A stretch of DNA of 64,000 nucleotides from Cephalopachus bancanus (Eukaryota > Chordata > Mammalia > Primates > Tarsiidae). A program made the position numbers and the translations under genes. Under the pieces are notes generated by a model. That model had not been told where the DNA came from. It made no database searches and saw only the letters and a list, made by a program, of their open reading frames with translations. Below are positions 25,035 to 36,902 of this stretch, piece by piece; position 1 is the stretch's first letter; each line of letters opens with the position of its first letter. The DNA lies in the NCBI GenBank assembly GCA_027257055.1, contig JAPVLO010000138.1:496001-560000 (forward strand), given 5' to 3'.

Positions 25035-25324
25035 TTTTTTTTTTTTTTTTTGAGTTGGAGTCTCACTCTGTCACCCAGACTGGAGTGCAGTGGCCGCTCC
25101 CGTCCACCACAGCCTCCACCCGCTGGGCTCCGGCAATCCTTCCGCCTCAGCCTTCCGAGTAGCTGGAACTACAGGCGTGCACTACCACGCCCGGCTGATT
25201 TTTTGATTTATTGTAGAGATAAGGTTTCGCCTGCCCAGGTGGGTCTCGAACCCGCGGGCTCAGGCAGTCCATTCACCTCAGCCTCCCAAAGCGCGGGATT
25301 ACAGGCAGAGCCACTGAGCCCGGC
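25035..25324 (-). mobile_element. Lineage-specific dimeric Alu, minus strand
   Basis: This is a reverse-oriented full Alu with an 18-base T run as tail. The short target-site duplication TTAAAAAGC lies at 25026-25034 and 25325-25333. It shares a left-arm deletion (CGCCTGCCCAGG) with some other copies. It sits only about 66 bp from the plus-strand Alu at 24729. Confidence 0.95.
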
Positions 25325-25563
25325 TTAAAAAGCATTTAATAAATGCCTAAAATACACCTAAGTTTTGTAAATAAGAAGAAACTCTAATCCTAAGGAATTC
25401 ATAGTTGGAGGGTCAGAAATAAAGAGAAGATTACTCTGTAATTTAGTAAGAGCTATGCTGAAGTTATGAACACAGTGTCATGAGAGAACAGGCTACCATC
25501 TTAAACCACATAACTAAAATTTGAGGAATTTAAAAAGCCAACTAGATGAAAGGGAAGAATTCT

Positions 25564-25815
25564 ATTGATTGCCTGAGCCCACGGATTCAAGGCCAGTCCA
25601 GGCAACTTGGAGAGACCTCATCTCTACAATACTTTTTTTTTTTTTAATTAGCTGGGCGTGGTAATGCGTGCCTGTAGTTCTGGCTACTTGGAAAGCTGAG
25701 GCTGCAGGAGCCCTAGAGCCAAGCAGGTTGAGACTGCAGTGGCCGCGAGCATGCCACTGCACCCCAGCCTGGGTGATGGAGTGAGACCCCAACTCAAAAG
25801 AAAAAAAAAAAAGAA
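25564..25815 (+). mobile_element. 5'-truncated Alu, older copy
   Basis: This begins at GATTGCCTGAGCCCACGG in the left arm and runs to an A-rich tail. It is more diverged than its neighbours, for example ATTCAAGGCCAGTCC at the B box. The next Alu follows within about 20 bp. Confidence 0.92.
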
Positions 25816-25836
25816 ACTGTATAAAACTGGACAGTT

Positions 25837-26135
25837 GGCCGGGCTCAGTGGCTCAGCCTGTAATCCCCTGCTTTGGGAGGCCAAGGTGAGTGGATTGCCT
25901 GAGCCCGCGGGTTCGAGACCCGCCTCGGCAACTTGGCGAGACCACATCTCTACAATAAATCAAAAATCAGCCGGGCGTGGTAGCGCATGCCTGTAATTCT
26001 GGCTACTCGGAAGGCTGAGGCAGAAGGATCGCCGGAGCCCAGCAGGTCGAGGCTGCGGGGGCCGGGAGCGGCCACTGCACTCCAGTCTAGGCGACAGAGT
26101 GAGACTCCAACTCAAACACAAAAACAAAAACAAAA
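25837..26135 (+). mobile_element. Lineage-specific dimeric Alu, near consensus
   Basis: The full-length copy starts GGCCGGGCTCAGTGGCTCAG, carries GCGGGTTCGAGACCCGC and has a CAAAAA-rich tail. Target-site duplications AAAACTGGACAGTT (25823-25836) and AAAACTGTACAGTT (26136-26149) differ by one base. Confidence 0.97.
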
Positions 26136-26334
26136 AAAACTGTACAGTTACATGCAATACACTACAACAAGTTTTAATTTTTTTGCATTGCAAGTATATG
26201 CACCCTCAAAAGTGCAGGCCAGACGCTACACTTCTATGAATATTTTATAAATATTTGTCTGACCTTAATTGCAGGTGAAGTCTATGCTCTCACTTGATAG
26301 TCATTACCTCTTGAGAGGTAAAATTCTTTTACAT

Positions 26335-26495
26335 TTCACCCTGTGGTATAATTATTTGGTACTTCTTATTTTCTCTATTAGAGTGCAAGTTTATTGAGGA
26401 TGGATATCAGTTTTCTTTTCCTTTTTTTGTGCCTTCACTGCTCATGACAAGGTTTAAACATAGAAGGCATTCAATGAGTGAATGAATGAATGATG
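26335..26495 (+). mobile_element. LINE2 3' end
   Basis: GAGTGCAAGTTTATTGAGGA, TGCCTTCACTGCTCATGACA and AGGCATTCAATGAGTGAATG, ending in GAATGAATGAATG, match the LINE2 3' terminus. Confidence 0.75.
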
Positions 26496-27174
26496 AACTG
26501 TGTTACTCAGTGAAGTAAAATAAAGGTATCATCAGAGCCTGGAGCCGATCTTTAATAGAAATTTACAGAAGAGTTATGCATTCAGCAAGGTCTAAAGAAG
26601 ACATAAAAATGCCCCATGGTTGTACTTTCAAAATATTATTTATGTCACAGAAAGATCATGGTCAGTAGGATTTTACTGAATGATGACTTCTGATTTCAGA
26701 AAATCTTTCTAGTAGCATCAGTTAACCACTGACACTGGCAGAAAGTTAAACATTTGCTCTACTTTTCAGCTTTTCTTATTTGAGAAAGAATTAGCATTTG
26801 AAGATAAGGATAAAAAGATTATTAGAATATTTTATGAAAGATCTTCAGTGTCTCTTCTGTAATATGTTTGTACATCACTCTGGCAGCTAAATATTTAAAT
26901 GACTTAAGCTTTTTTTTTTCAATTTCATACTTGTAATGCATACAGTGATAAGACTTGAAACTATACTTGGGGTTGAGTTTTTTAGAATTGCCAGATTGGC
27001 CCCAGAGGAGTGGTTCTGTGATTCAAGGGAGAAGTGTCAAACCTTGGGGACAGGTACCACAAAACAGAAATCTCCACCATCCTAGAAACTATCAAGGTGA
27101 TTGTAGGTGGAGAAATGGAATGTGACATGTGAGTGAACATTTTATGTATTTCAACTGTTGATAGTTACATTTTA

Positions 27175-27446
27175 TTTTATTTGTTTATTTACTTATTTTG
27201 AATCAGAGTCTCTCTCTGTTGCCCAGACTGGAGTGTAGTAGCTTGCTCGCGGCCATCCCAGCATCGACTTTCTGTGCTCTGTCTATCCTTCTGCTTCAGC
27301 CTTCCAAGTAGCTGGAACTACAGGCTCGCTACTACACCTGGCTAATTCTTTGATATATTGTACAGACAAGGTCTCACCAAGTTGCCCAGGCTGGTCTCAA
27401 ACTCCTGGTCTCAGGCAATCCTCTTGCCTCGCCCTCCCAAAGCGAT
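27175..27446 (-). mobile_element. 5'-truncated Alu, ancestral B box, minus strand
   Basis: Reverse-oriented Alu with a TTTA-rich tail. In sense the B-box region reads AGGAGTTTGAGACCAGCC, the ancestral AluJ-like form, while the right arm already resembles the local family. Flanks TTACATTTTA (27166-27175) and TTACATTTTA near 27449 suggest a target-site duplication. Confidence 0.88.
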
Positions 27447-27459
27447 ATTTACATTTTAA

Positions 27460-28310
27460 ATATTATAGTTGAGAAAACATTAGAGTCATGTTACTTCTGT
27501 AGTAAATTACCTGATTTTAAATTCCTTTCAATATTTTATTCTGTAAAGCTTAATTTTTAATGTGGTTTGAATATCGGGTTGCATTGTTCAGAATCATAAA
27601 TCTTGACCCTTAAACATACAGAAGTGGACTCTACATTTCTTGTGAAGAAAGATAAAGCAGTGGTTACCCTTCACTTCATTCATCTTGTTTATTCAAGATC
27701 ACATTCCATCTACACCACAAGTCGTGGCTACAAAAAATTGCTTAAGCACTTACATTTTGCAAACATGCTCACGGAATTTTTATTACCTACATGTCCCTGT
27801 GCTGTGACTAAGCAAATGGCATTCAGCAGTACATCACAGACTGTTATGCTGAATAAAAAAAGCATTTCTGATTCCAGGGTCTTGAGGCATTTAATATTTG
27901 CTTGTGCTTAAAGATTTAGAATGAATATATCCTCTTTATCTGTATGAAATTCTGGTCAAAGCTAAAATGGAGTGGTTAATTACGCATTGGCCAATGTATT
28001 TGACAGTGCAATGCTTCTTGCTTTTCTTTAGCTAAGACAAAACAAACATTTCATCAGAAATCTTGAGCCTTTCAGACGTCACATAAATAAGCACACTAAA
28101 AGCAAAACAAAACACAAGGTGATAGTTTAACTGTATATATAATCTTGGCTAATATATCTAATTTATTTTACAGACAATTGATGCTTTTATGATTCTTCAT
28201 GATTTAAAACAAATAATTGAAAAATTTGGGGTGAATTCGACATGGCAGAGTGGCAGTGTATAGACAGCCAAACCGATGAATATCTCTCTAAAGCACAGTG
28301 GATGTATGGG
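27460..28310. other. Unique sequence, no gene seen; possible conserved element
   Basis: No repeat is recognised. The part at 27970-28100 is dense in regulatory-like words: TTAATTAC, GCATTGGCCAAT, TTGACAGTGC and AGACGTCACA. The 102-codon frame at 27603-27911 matches nothing I know. Confidence 0.4.

Positions 28311-28313
<3 letters not shown>

Positions 28314-28362
<49 letters not shown>
28314..28362 (+). repeat. (TG)n microsatellite
   Basis: This is an uninterrupted alternating GT run of about 49 bases. Confidence 0.98.
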
Positions 28363-28364
<2 letters not shown>

Positions 28365-29179
28365 ATATAGTTTCACATAGTCATCTGTAATTTTAAATAG
28401 GGTGTGACCTTTTATTGTTACTTAATCACTTAATCTGCATAGACATCAGTTATTTCATTCATAAAGCAAAAATGATGGAGTCACCAAGTGATCCAAATCT
28501 CCTCTAACTCTTCATTAATAAATAAATTATACATTTGTATCATTCCACCATTGAAAGTTCTCATGGACTTTTTGTACATAAAAATATGATTCCATCGTCA
28601 GCATTTCATTTTGAAAGTTTTGTTAGAGTCACAATAAGCAAACAAACAAAAAACCATCTCTTATTTAATGGAAGATAAAACCGGCTCATAAGGGTCTGGA
28701 TGAAGATTCCTTTATTGAAAGCCTAGCTTTCTCCAGTGAAATAGTTCCTGAAAGTTTAAAAAGCATTTCCTTTATTAGGTCAAAGTATACTTCAGTGAAC
28801 TATAAATATGTGGAGAGACTTTGCTGGTGTTCCTACATATTTGGGGAACAATTAATTTGAATGGAGTTTCCTTGGGTGCTAAATAGTTTTAAATTACAGA
28901 ATAGAAGCATGACTCCAAAACTTCACTGTAAAAGGTTTTCTTTAGATACAGTATCTTCCTCAAGGTATGATTGTTTTCTGATTTTTAATTTCTTCTTGGT
29001 ACAAAAAGGGGTACTGTGACAAGCTCCTTACTCTCAATATTGAAGTTATATGAAAATGTTGACTGAAACATTTTGTTTCTATTAAGGTGAATGTGGAAAA
29101 GAGACTGTCCTTAGAATTCTCATATTTCACAAGAATATTATAGGATGAAGGAAAATTAAGACATCAAATAATATAGATT

Positions 29180-29325
29180 TCTCATTTTACAGACAACAGA
29201 CAAATGGAGGGAAATGGATAAAAATGGATGCCCAAGGTCTCTCTGCTATGTGGTGGTAGAGTCGATAGTAGGCTTTTCTATCCCGGTCCAATGATCTTGC
29301 ACACAAGGCTGCCTCACTTGCAATG
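29180..29325 (-). mobile_element. MIR SINE, antisense
   Basis: TCTCATTTTACAGACAACAG, ATGCCCAAGGTCTCTCTGCT, GTGGTGGTAGAGTCGATAGT and CCAATGATCTTGCACACAAG are the complement of a MIR-family core and its tRNA-like head. Confidence 0.72.
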
Positions 29326-29644
29326 CAAATTGGTTCCACTGGATTAACTTTCCAGTGAATCTTGCCTTATGGTGGGTAAAGGGCTTGTGATGTCAGAACA
29401 AGGTTAGGAGATAGGTAAACAGAACCAGACTGCAAAGTCGTTCCCATCAAATTAAATGAACTGCTTTCCTGAATTTTGTGGGAAGAACTAAAGGATTAAC
29501 CTTTCTGTTCCAATGAAACCAAAACATCAAATCAGTGAAGAAAAATCTATCAACCAAAGGCTAAACCGTGCTTATTCAGACTGCATTATGCAAGCAACAT
29601 GGTAAAACATCTGGAATGAATTTTTTTTTTAATTATCACGTATG

Positions 29645-29934
29645 CCGGGCTCGGAGGCTCAGCCTGTAATCCCAGCGCTTTGGGAGGCTGAGGTGAGTGG
29701 ATTGCCTGAGCCCGCGGGTTCAAGACCCACCAGGGAAACTTGGCGATACCTCATCTCTACAATAAATCAAAAAATTAGCCGGCCGTGGTAGTGCGTGCCT
29801 GTAGTTCCAGCTCCTTGGAAGGCTGAGGCGGAAAGATCGCCGGAGCCCAGCAGGTCGAGGCTGCGGGGGCCAGGAGTGGCCACTGCACTCCAGTCTGGGC
29901 GACAGAGACTCCAACTCAAAAATAAAATAAAATA
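29645..29934 (+). mobile_element. Lineage-specific dimeric Alu
   Basis: The full-length copy begins GCCGGGCTCGGAGGCTCAGC and ends in an (AAAAT)n tail. Target-site duplications AATTATCACGTATG (29631-29644) and AATTATCACATATG (29935-29948) differ at one CpG site. The right copy then runs into a 22-bp tandem repeat. Confidence 0.96.
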
Positions 29935-29941
29935 AATTATC

Positions 29942-29993
29942 ACATATGTCATAGTCCTATGTGACATATGTCATAGTCCTATGTGACATATGT
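29942..29993 (+). repeat. 22-bp palindromic tandem repeat beside an Alu
   Basis: The unit ACATATGTCATAGTCCTATG+TG is present twice exactly, plus 8 bases of a third. CATATGTCA and TGACATATG within it are inverted complements, so each unit can form a hairpin. The array starts inside the Alu target-site duplication. Confidence 0.95.
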
Positions 29994-32900
29994 TTGTCCC
30001 ATAAATACATTTCAACAAATTACCGAAAATGAATATATGAACATATCTACTTGCTAGAACCAGGGGAAAGTTAATTTGTTTGTTCCTATATACTATAATA
30101 TTACATATAAAGGCACACACACATAAACACTCATATAGAGTTTTAATCTTAAATTAAGAAAATGGTTTTGGACAATCGATCTGGATCTACCATCCAAATA
30201 ACCACTAAGTTAGAACTTCAAAAATGAAGAATACATATTAAATACAAAGTAAAAGAGTATATAGAATAAATGTAGACTAAATGCAGTAATAAGTTAAAAT
30301 ATAGAATGAATGGTTCATTTTTACCCAGTTGGAAAGTATAGTTCATGAAATTGGATATTTAACTGCTCCAAATATCAAATGGATTTCAAAAATGTATTAA
30401 GAAGCTTCACTGATAGCTCTGTATAAGGAAATCATAATGTTTAATAAACAGCTACACTTATTGATAACTTAGATTTTCTTTAGATACTGAGCAATTATAA
30501 ATTAATTCATTGAAAATTGTCTCACCTGAAAAATATCTAACAAAGTGAGAAGAATTTGAACTTCACATTTAAACAGATCTGGATATCAATTCAGTCTGTG
30601 CTCCTTGGGCAAATGTCTTCATCTTGTTAATTCTTTGTTAAATAAATTTAACTGGAATAATTTTGAAACTTCAATGAGATACAAATAAACAGATAAATTC
30701 ATTTACTATGACTAAGTTTTGAATAAACGTTAACCTCTTTTCAACATATTTTCTCTAGCCATAAATTCTGATTCTCAAAACAGGTAATCAAAAATTAAAT
30801 TGAAGCTTAGAATTCTAATTTCCTAAAATTTAGTTAACGTTTATACATTTCCTGCACATCTAGAGAAAAATTGAATGTGGTCTGTTTGTTACATTTTATT
30901 TATATTTCGTATGAGACACTCAATACAAAATGAACCTTAAAGGCAGGATAATTAAAAGATTGTGAGTTTCTTTAAGAGAGAATATGAATAAATTTTTTTA
31001 AAGAATTTTTTAAAAAACGAGTACCATGCAGAGAATCCAATGGGAAAAAAAGTTAAGTTAGAAAATACTCCAGTTGCTTCCAATATTTACATACTTGTTT
31101 TAGGCAGTGGATGCTATTTCAGTGAGTTTTAATACCATCTATAGTTTCCCTTGATTACAGCTGCTTCAGAGAACGTTCCCTGTTGTTCCTAATCAAAAGT
31201 AACGATACTGCTTCTGAATACCCGTAGTAGTTTTGTTGCTCGTATTTCAAGGTGCACTTCACTTTATCCTTTGCAATACAGGGATTGCTGACACGTTATA
31301 TACTCCCCCCGGTCCAAGCCTTCATTCTCTTTTCCTCTTTGAAGCTCTCAGAGTGTCTAGCATTTAGACTTTCACATCATAGACTCTTGGTAATTTATTC
31401 GTTAGTGAATGAATGACTGGCCAGTTTGGTGTTCACTATTCAGTACACAAGGCTGCTGTCTTTAAAATGACATTTTATTTAAATTATTACCTAACACTGG
31501 TATTCTGAAATTTTTTAAATCCATTTTGTATTTAGGAACACATTAACAGTGGTCAATAATTTCGCTATTCATGTGAAGTGTCATTTCACCAGGATGCATC
31601 CTGTGAAATGGATGATATGGAAGCATTTATTTAGAAGAGTTTTAAAGTACTTATGTGCAGTCCAAAGCACTCAATTTCTAAGCTAAATGCTTCACTAGTT
31701 CACTCTCTGGCAAGTCTATATGACTTTGGCTTTAAATTAGAGAGCGAAGCTTCCTCACATTCCAGCCTGAAATCATTTACATTCTGTGTGACTTCCATGT
31801 GTGCCTCTGTCGCTCAAATAATATATTGCCTTTTCCAGCTTGTGACAGTTTCAAAATGCTTCCATAGTATTTCTGTTATTTGATTCTTAGAACAGTATGG
31901 TGGGGTTAGGAAAATTTCTTAAAGCCCATTTTATAGATTACAATATCCAACACTTGAAGCACTTCTTATTCTTTGTCCTAGTGTTTGTACCCTGGATGAG
32001 GGGCAGATTGAGGATGGGTACAAAAATTTCATGCCAACTGCCTTTGCCCTCTGCTTAAGAGAATATCATGACAATACCACTATAGCAATGACAGCAGTGA
32101 TACAGATTTTTTTAAAGTAGTTGAAGGAAGACTTTACGATATCCTGAAAGGCACAATCACAAGTGCTGGTTCTGTGTTTTCTGTGTTTTGTTTTTGTTTC
32201 ATTTTGTTTTGCTATCTCTATTCATTTGTTGCATGTTTTTCCATAAATTTAACATGAATTGTTGTTTCAGGCCATTTTAGAAACAGAGACAAACAGTTGT
32301 TCTCACCCATCAGTCTTTGTTCTTTGAAAGAACTTTTTTAAAAATTGTCTTTCTCTTGGACTCTATTGATATTCTCTCCTAGTTCATCCTAAGAGATAAT
32401 TCTCGGATGACATGTCAAGGACAGTTCCAATTTTGGAAGTTGTCTTGTTGCAACAGATGTGATCTACTGCACAGTGTTTCCATTTAAAAATAATAACCAG
32501 TTTCGGAATGTAATAAGGCATTGGCTAAAAAATTGCCTAAAACGGTGACTGTGGGAATCTGACCTGTAATTTTATGAAAAGGAAGGTGTGTTCATATAGA
32601 CACATACACAGACCTGCAGACGTACCAACACACAGTCACACATATGCACACACTTAAATTTAGGTTAGAGATGTGAGCCAAAGCAACACCTCAAAATTTA
32701 AAGTGCCCTAGGATTTCACAAATTACAAAAATGTCAGTGTTATAAAAACTACAGTTAGCCTTTATTTCTTCACTACGAAATACCTTTATTGGTATATATA
32801 AGTAGGTAGTTAAGTTTAAAGACACAAACTATGTTATTTTGTTATTGTCATTGTGTGCTTTTTTAACTACATAAGCAGTGAAGAACACATACATAATAAA

Positions 32901-33185
32901 TGAATATTTCTTTGAAAACTAAGTTCATACTTTTTTAACCCCTTTAGCATTATTTCCATATATTAATATTATTTTGTGTGTGTGTTTTTCCTTCAGTGTG
33001 TTAAAAGGGCCTCTTAAGTAAGCATGGTTATTAGTAGCTATCATATTCTTACATGATAACTACCATTTTCCATTCTTATACTTTCTGTCATTTGCATAAA
33101 CATATTTTCCCTGCTATACATATTATATTCTACATCATTTCATATTGCATATTTTTATGGTCATTTTTCTCGATTTCCAGAGTAA
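29994..33185. other. AT-rich sequence with weak MIR/LINE2 traces
   Basis: Weak traces only: a MIR-like stretch near 30580-30640 (GTGCTCCTTGGGCAAATGTC), a LINE2-end-like stretch near 31355-31420 (AGTGTCTAGCATTTAGACTT, then GTGAATGAATG) and CCCATTTTATAGATTA near 31926. No exon is recognised. Confidence 0.4.
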
Positions 33186-33187
33186 TA

Positions 33188-33761
33188 TGGGAGGGAACCC
33201 CCCAAAATGGAATTTTTTTGGGGGGGGGACAGGTCCTTTGTAGTCCAGGCTTCCCCCGCTAGGTAAGTGTTCTAGAAACCTAGCAGTATCAGTGCACCAG
33301 CTAGCGTTGTTGTGAAAGGCTGCATTCGGTCTCGGGGACTTTTTCTTTTTTTCAATGTATTTGCCCATTTCGTGATGGGTGATTTATGAGCACACCTGCC
33401 AGCAGTGCACTGAGTGTTCAGAAGTTTTTGACCAAAAATGACATGAGTCCTTTGCCCCACCTTTCCTATTCACTTGATCTCACACCAAGCAGCTTTTTTG
33501 TTTGTTTGTTTCCCTGGATGAAAAAAGTCCTCCAGTGGAAACGTTTCGTTGATGCAGATTAGGCGAAACAAAAAACAGCAGAAGGACTAAAAGACATCAT
33601 AATGAACTAGTTCATAAACTGTTTTGGGCAGGGGAAAAAGCATCTGGATAGGTGCCTTGTATCAAAGGGAGAGTACTTTGAAGGGGATTGAAGTTTAAAC
33701 ATGTAAGAATTAATACATAATTTTTTATAAATAAATTCTTGGTTTTGGGGGGTTCCACCCA
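33188..33761 (+). mobile_element. Internally deleted mariner element 1 with terminal inverted repeats
   Basis: The ends TGGGAGGGAACCCCCCAAAA and, inverted, TGGGTGGAACCCCCCAAAA form terminal inverted repeats flanked by a TA on each side (33186-33187, 33762-33763). This is the mariner/Tc1 signature. The interior keeps the C-terminal third of a transposase in one frame: SYSLDLTPSS, with the third catalytic Asp at 33476-33478, and KKHLDRCLVSKGEYFEGD before a stop at 33689-33691. In-frame stops and a missing N-terminal two thirds make it inactive. At 574 bp it is under half of a typical 1.3-kb mariner. Confidence 0.92.
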
Positions 33762-33763
33762 TA

Positions 33764-36700
33764 CTCTCCAAAATATTTTAACCCATTTTCTGTGTGACAT
33801 CTTATTTAAATAATAATAAAACAATATGCAAAATGACTTTTTTTCTGACTCAAAATAATGCAGAATATTTTTATTGCTTTTTTGAGTCATCACTTACCTA
33901 AAAAAAAAACCAAAACCTGTTCAATGCACAACTTGAAAAATTATAGCAATTTTATGCAATAATTGGATTTCAAATATAATAAACATATTTCAAATGATTA
34001 AGCAATTCTGGAATATATGAAAAGTAATATTCACAAATTTTAAATAGATTGTACAGTCTGAAAATCTGGATTATTTGTCTTCTACCCATTTAACTACAAT
34101 GTTATAAGTAGAAACAATCATAAAATTCAAAACTGAAAATGGCAATATTTTACATGGTAGAAGTAATATTTTACACGTAGTAGACAATATTAAATATTTG
34201 GAAAAATGGGAGCCAAGAAAAACAAATTAGACTGAAATAATTATTCAAAATTTAAGCCTGCAGTTTTTATTTTTTACGATACCAACTATTATTGCTCCTT
34301 TTAGCAGTCAGAATCCTGCCACACAAGTAGATCAGAAACAAAGAGTGTAACTGAGAAAATAATAAGACTTTTTAGAGGGTATGGTCAGAAACTACCAAAA
34401 CAAGGAAGCTATTATTATCACTCCTAGACCTGAGAGTAAAAGAGCGTCTTTAGAAAAATGTGTTGCTTGGCATGAAAAACTACACATGCCTGGGGTGCCA
34501 AAAAACATAGACACATTTTAAGAGATGTTATCCACGTATTACTTCTTAGTTTGCCATAATCAGAAGTGTCTGGTCGCTGAAGGTAAACACGTTGAGCATC
34601 TCTTGCAATTACAGAAATCAAACGTGACTTGTATTTATCTTTTGTTTTCGGTATGTACTGAGTATTACCATTTAATACAGTTTTTTTCTGTTCTTAAAAT
34701 GTGGATACTTTTATTTTGACATCTTCTGTAGAATCAAAATACCCAATGATGTCATAATTTGGGCATCAAATTCCCCATTACATCAAAACAGCGATGTCAA
34801 AATTCTTTGCCCACAAACCAAATGCACATTCAGACACGAAAAAGCCAATTCAATGATACAAACACGTTAATTCGAAAACATGTGTCAAGCACCCACTATG
34901 AAGCAACTGAATTGCTAAAGCGTTACAAACCAGTATTGTTCGTGAGCCATTAGGGAACTTAACACTGAGTGGGAGATAGTAATCACTAAACGAACCTTAA
35001 CATATCAAACGATAGAATCACAACTTGGGATAGGTACTGTGACTGATCATTCAATACTATCCTTGGTGTACCCATGAGATGCTTCAGTGACTCAATGTTA
35101 CCATACTTTTGAATGGTTGCATTGGTTAGTGTAGTCCATTGCAGACTGTGTGATTATAATTTATAGTCAAAACATTTCTGTACACATGAGCTATGCTGTG
35201 GCCAGCTCATATCTTCTAAATATCCGTGACCCTGATAATACTTTAAAAGAATCAATGATATTCCAATACGTGCTTCCCCAAAAGTAGCTTTTTCATGAGG
35301 ACAATTCATCTCATTAAGTTAGTTTAGCTCCAAAACGAAAAAAATAATAAAAGCTTAAAAATGAAAGCCACAATAAAACATAAATGCAAAAGGTTTAAAT
35401 TTCCCTTTGAATTCAAAAGTAAAAAATATTTAGGGAAAACATTGCTAAGTCACTCAGTACATGTCACTAATTGCACTAATTATTATTTTGTCACATTTAT
35501 TACCTTCATCTTTCATAGCATGAGTAATTAAGTGACAAAAACAAGTTTTATATTGTGATCAAACAATATTCTGTTACATCCACCCTACTGATGTCTTCAA
35601 AGGAAGTGCTGTCACAGTTTTTCCATTAAAGAACGTGTAAGTTGATAAGTAGAAAAACGTCTCAGTTTAGAAAACATAAGCTTGAGACCTGGATGGACTT
35701 GATAGCATGGGTAAAGATATGCAAAGAAAGACTTCCAACAGAAACTAATTTAACACAATTCGCACTGTCTGTGACACGTGGATGCTCTTTTTTAGCATGT
35801 CCATTGTAACTCTTACCTCATATCACAGCACTCTGTAGTTGTGACTGAAGCCTTCACAAAGGGTTTTCTCAGCAGAAGGGGAATTCTGTTAATGACTGAG
35901 ACCCCTTTTAAGTGCTGGACAAAAGCCAACAGAAAAACAAAGCCTAAAAAGCCTCAAACAAGTATGTGACTTGCTTCGACATGAGCATAAAATCGTGTGT
36001 GTATGTGTGTGTGTTTGTATGTAGGCGAGTGTGTTTGTGTGTATGTGTTTAAAAGACACACGGGTTAGTCTCTAGGAATATTCTACCACACGACAGCAAA
36101 GATAGGTGCGCTGCCCAAACTAGCCTAGCCCAGACTAATGTCATCTCAAAGTATGTGAAATGAAAAATAATGGCTGCTACACACAAAATAATAAAGTGAC
36201 ATCAAGTGGCCTTCTTTCCATGTTCGATGGTGCGGAACTTTGAGTCTATACCTAATTTTTGACCCATAGGGAGATCAGAAGTTGCTTTCACAGGATTTTT
36301 TTGGATCTGCCTGTCAGTGCATCTGAAGCACACCTCTGCTGATATTGGCTGACTTTGATTATAAGCATTTTTATAACCAAAAGTCAGCCTTGTCTGGTTT
36401 CAGCAGACACCATTTTGAACCGTATATTATCCAGACAGTCTGAAGCTTAGTTGAGACAATTGATATTTGAGATTGATAGTCTACTTGGCAGCCATTCCTA
36501 GACATTGTCTAAGCTCTGAATCTGTGCCTACTTGAATCACTATAAGTTAGATCTCTAGACCACACAAGACAATAGACAGTATTATGTAACACTTGGCTAT
36601 TAGGTTTCACATGTGAGTGGAAATGGCCATGCAAAGAATGTTCATGATATGTGTAGATATTTAGGTGAGGGACATTGAATGATATTTTGTGCAATTCATG

Positions 36701-36890
36701 AAATTTCTCTATATTATATCTTCAAGTGTCCTCAACTTTGCATACAGAATACCTTTTCATAAGGATTAAAGTATTATCTAACTCTCTTGAACCTTTATGG
36801 ATGACATTTTATTCACTAATTACTCAAATGTAAGTACATTTTACTTTCACTTTTAATATTAATTTCACATGATACTGTCTATGAAATTCA
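33764..36890. other. AT-rich unique sequence, no gene seen
   Basis: A TG-rich stretch lies at about 35996-36050. No repeat family or exon is recognised elsewhere. The sequence at 36160-36480 is less AT-rich. Confidence 0.5.
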
Positions 36891-36902
36891 AGAAACAGTC
36901 CA

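Noticed and set aside
27603..27911. 102-codon frame
   Set aside because: No similarity recognised, no splice or promoter support, AT-rich codon use typical of noise.
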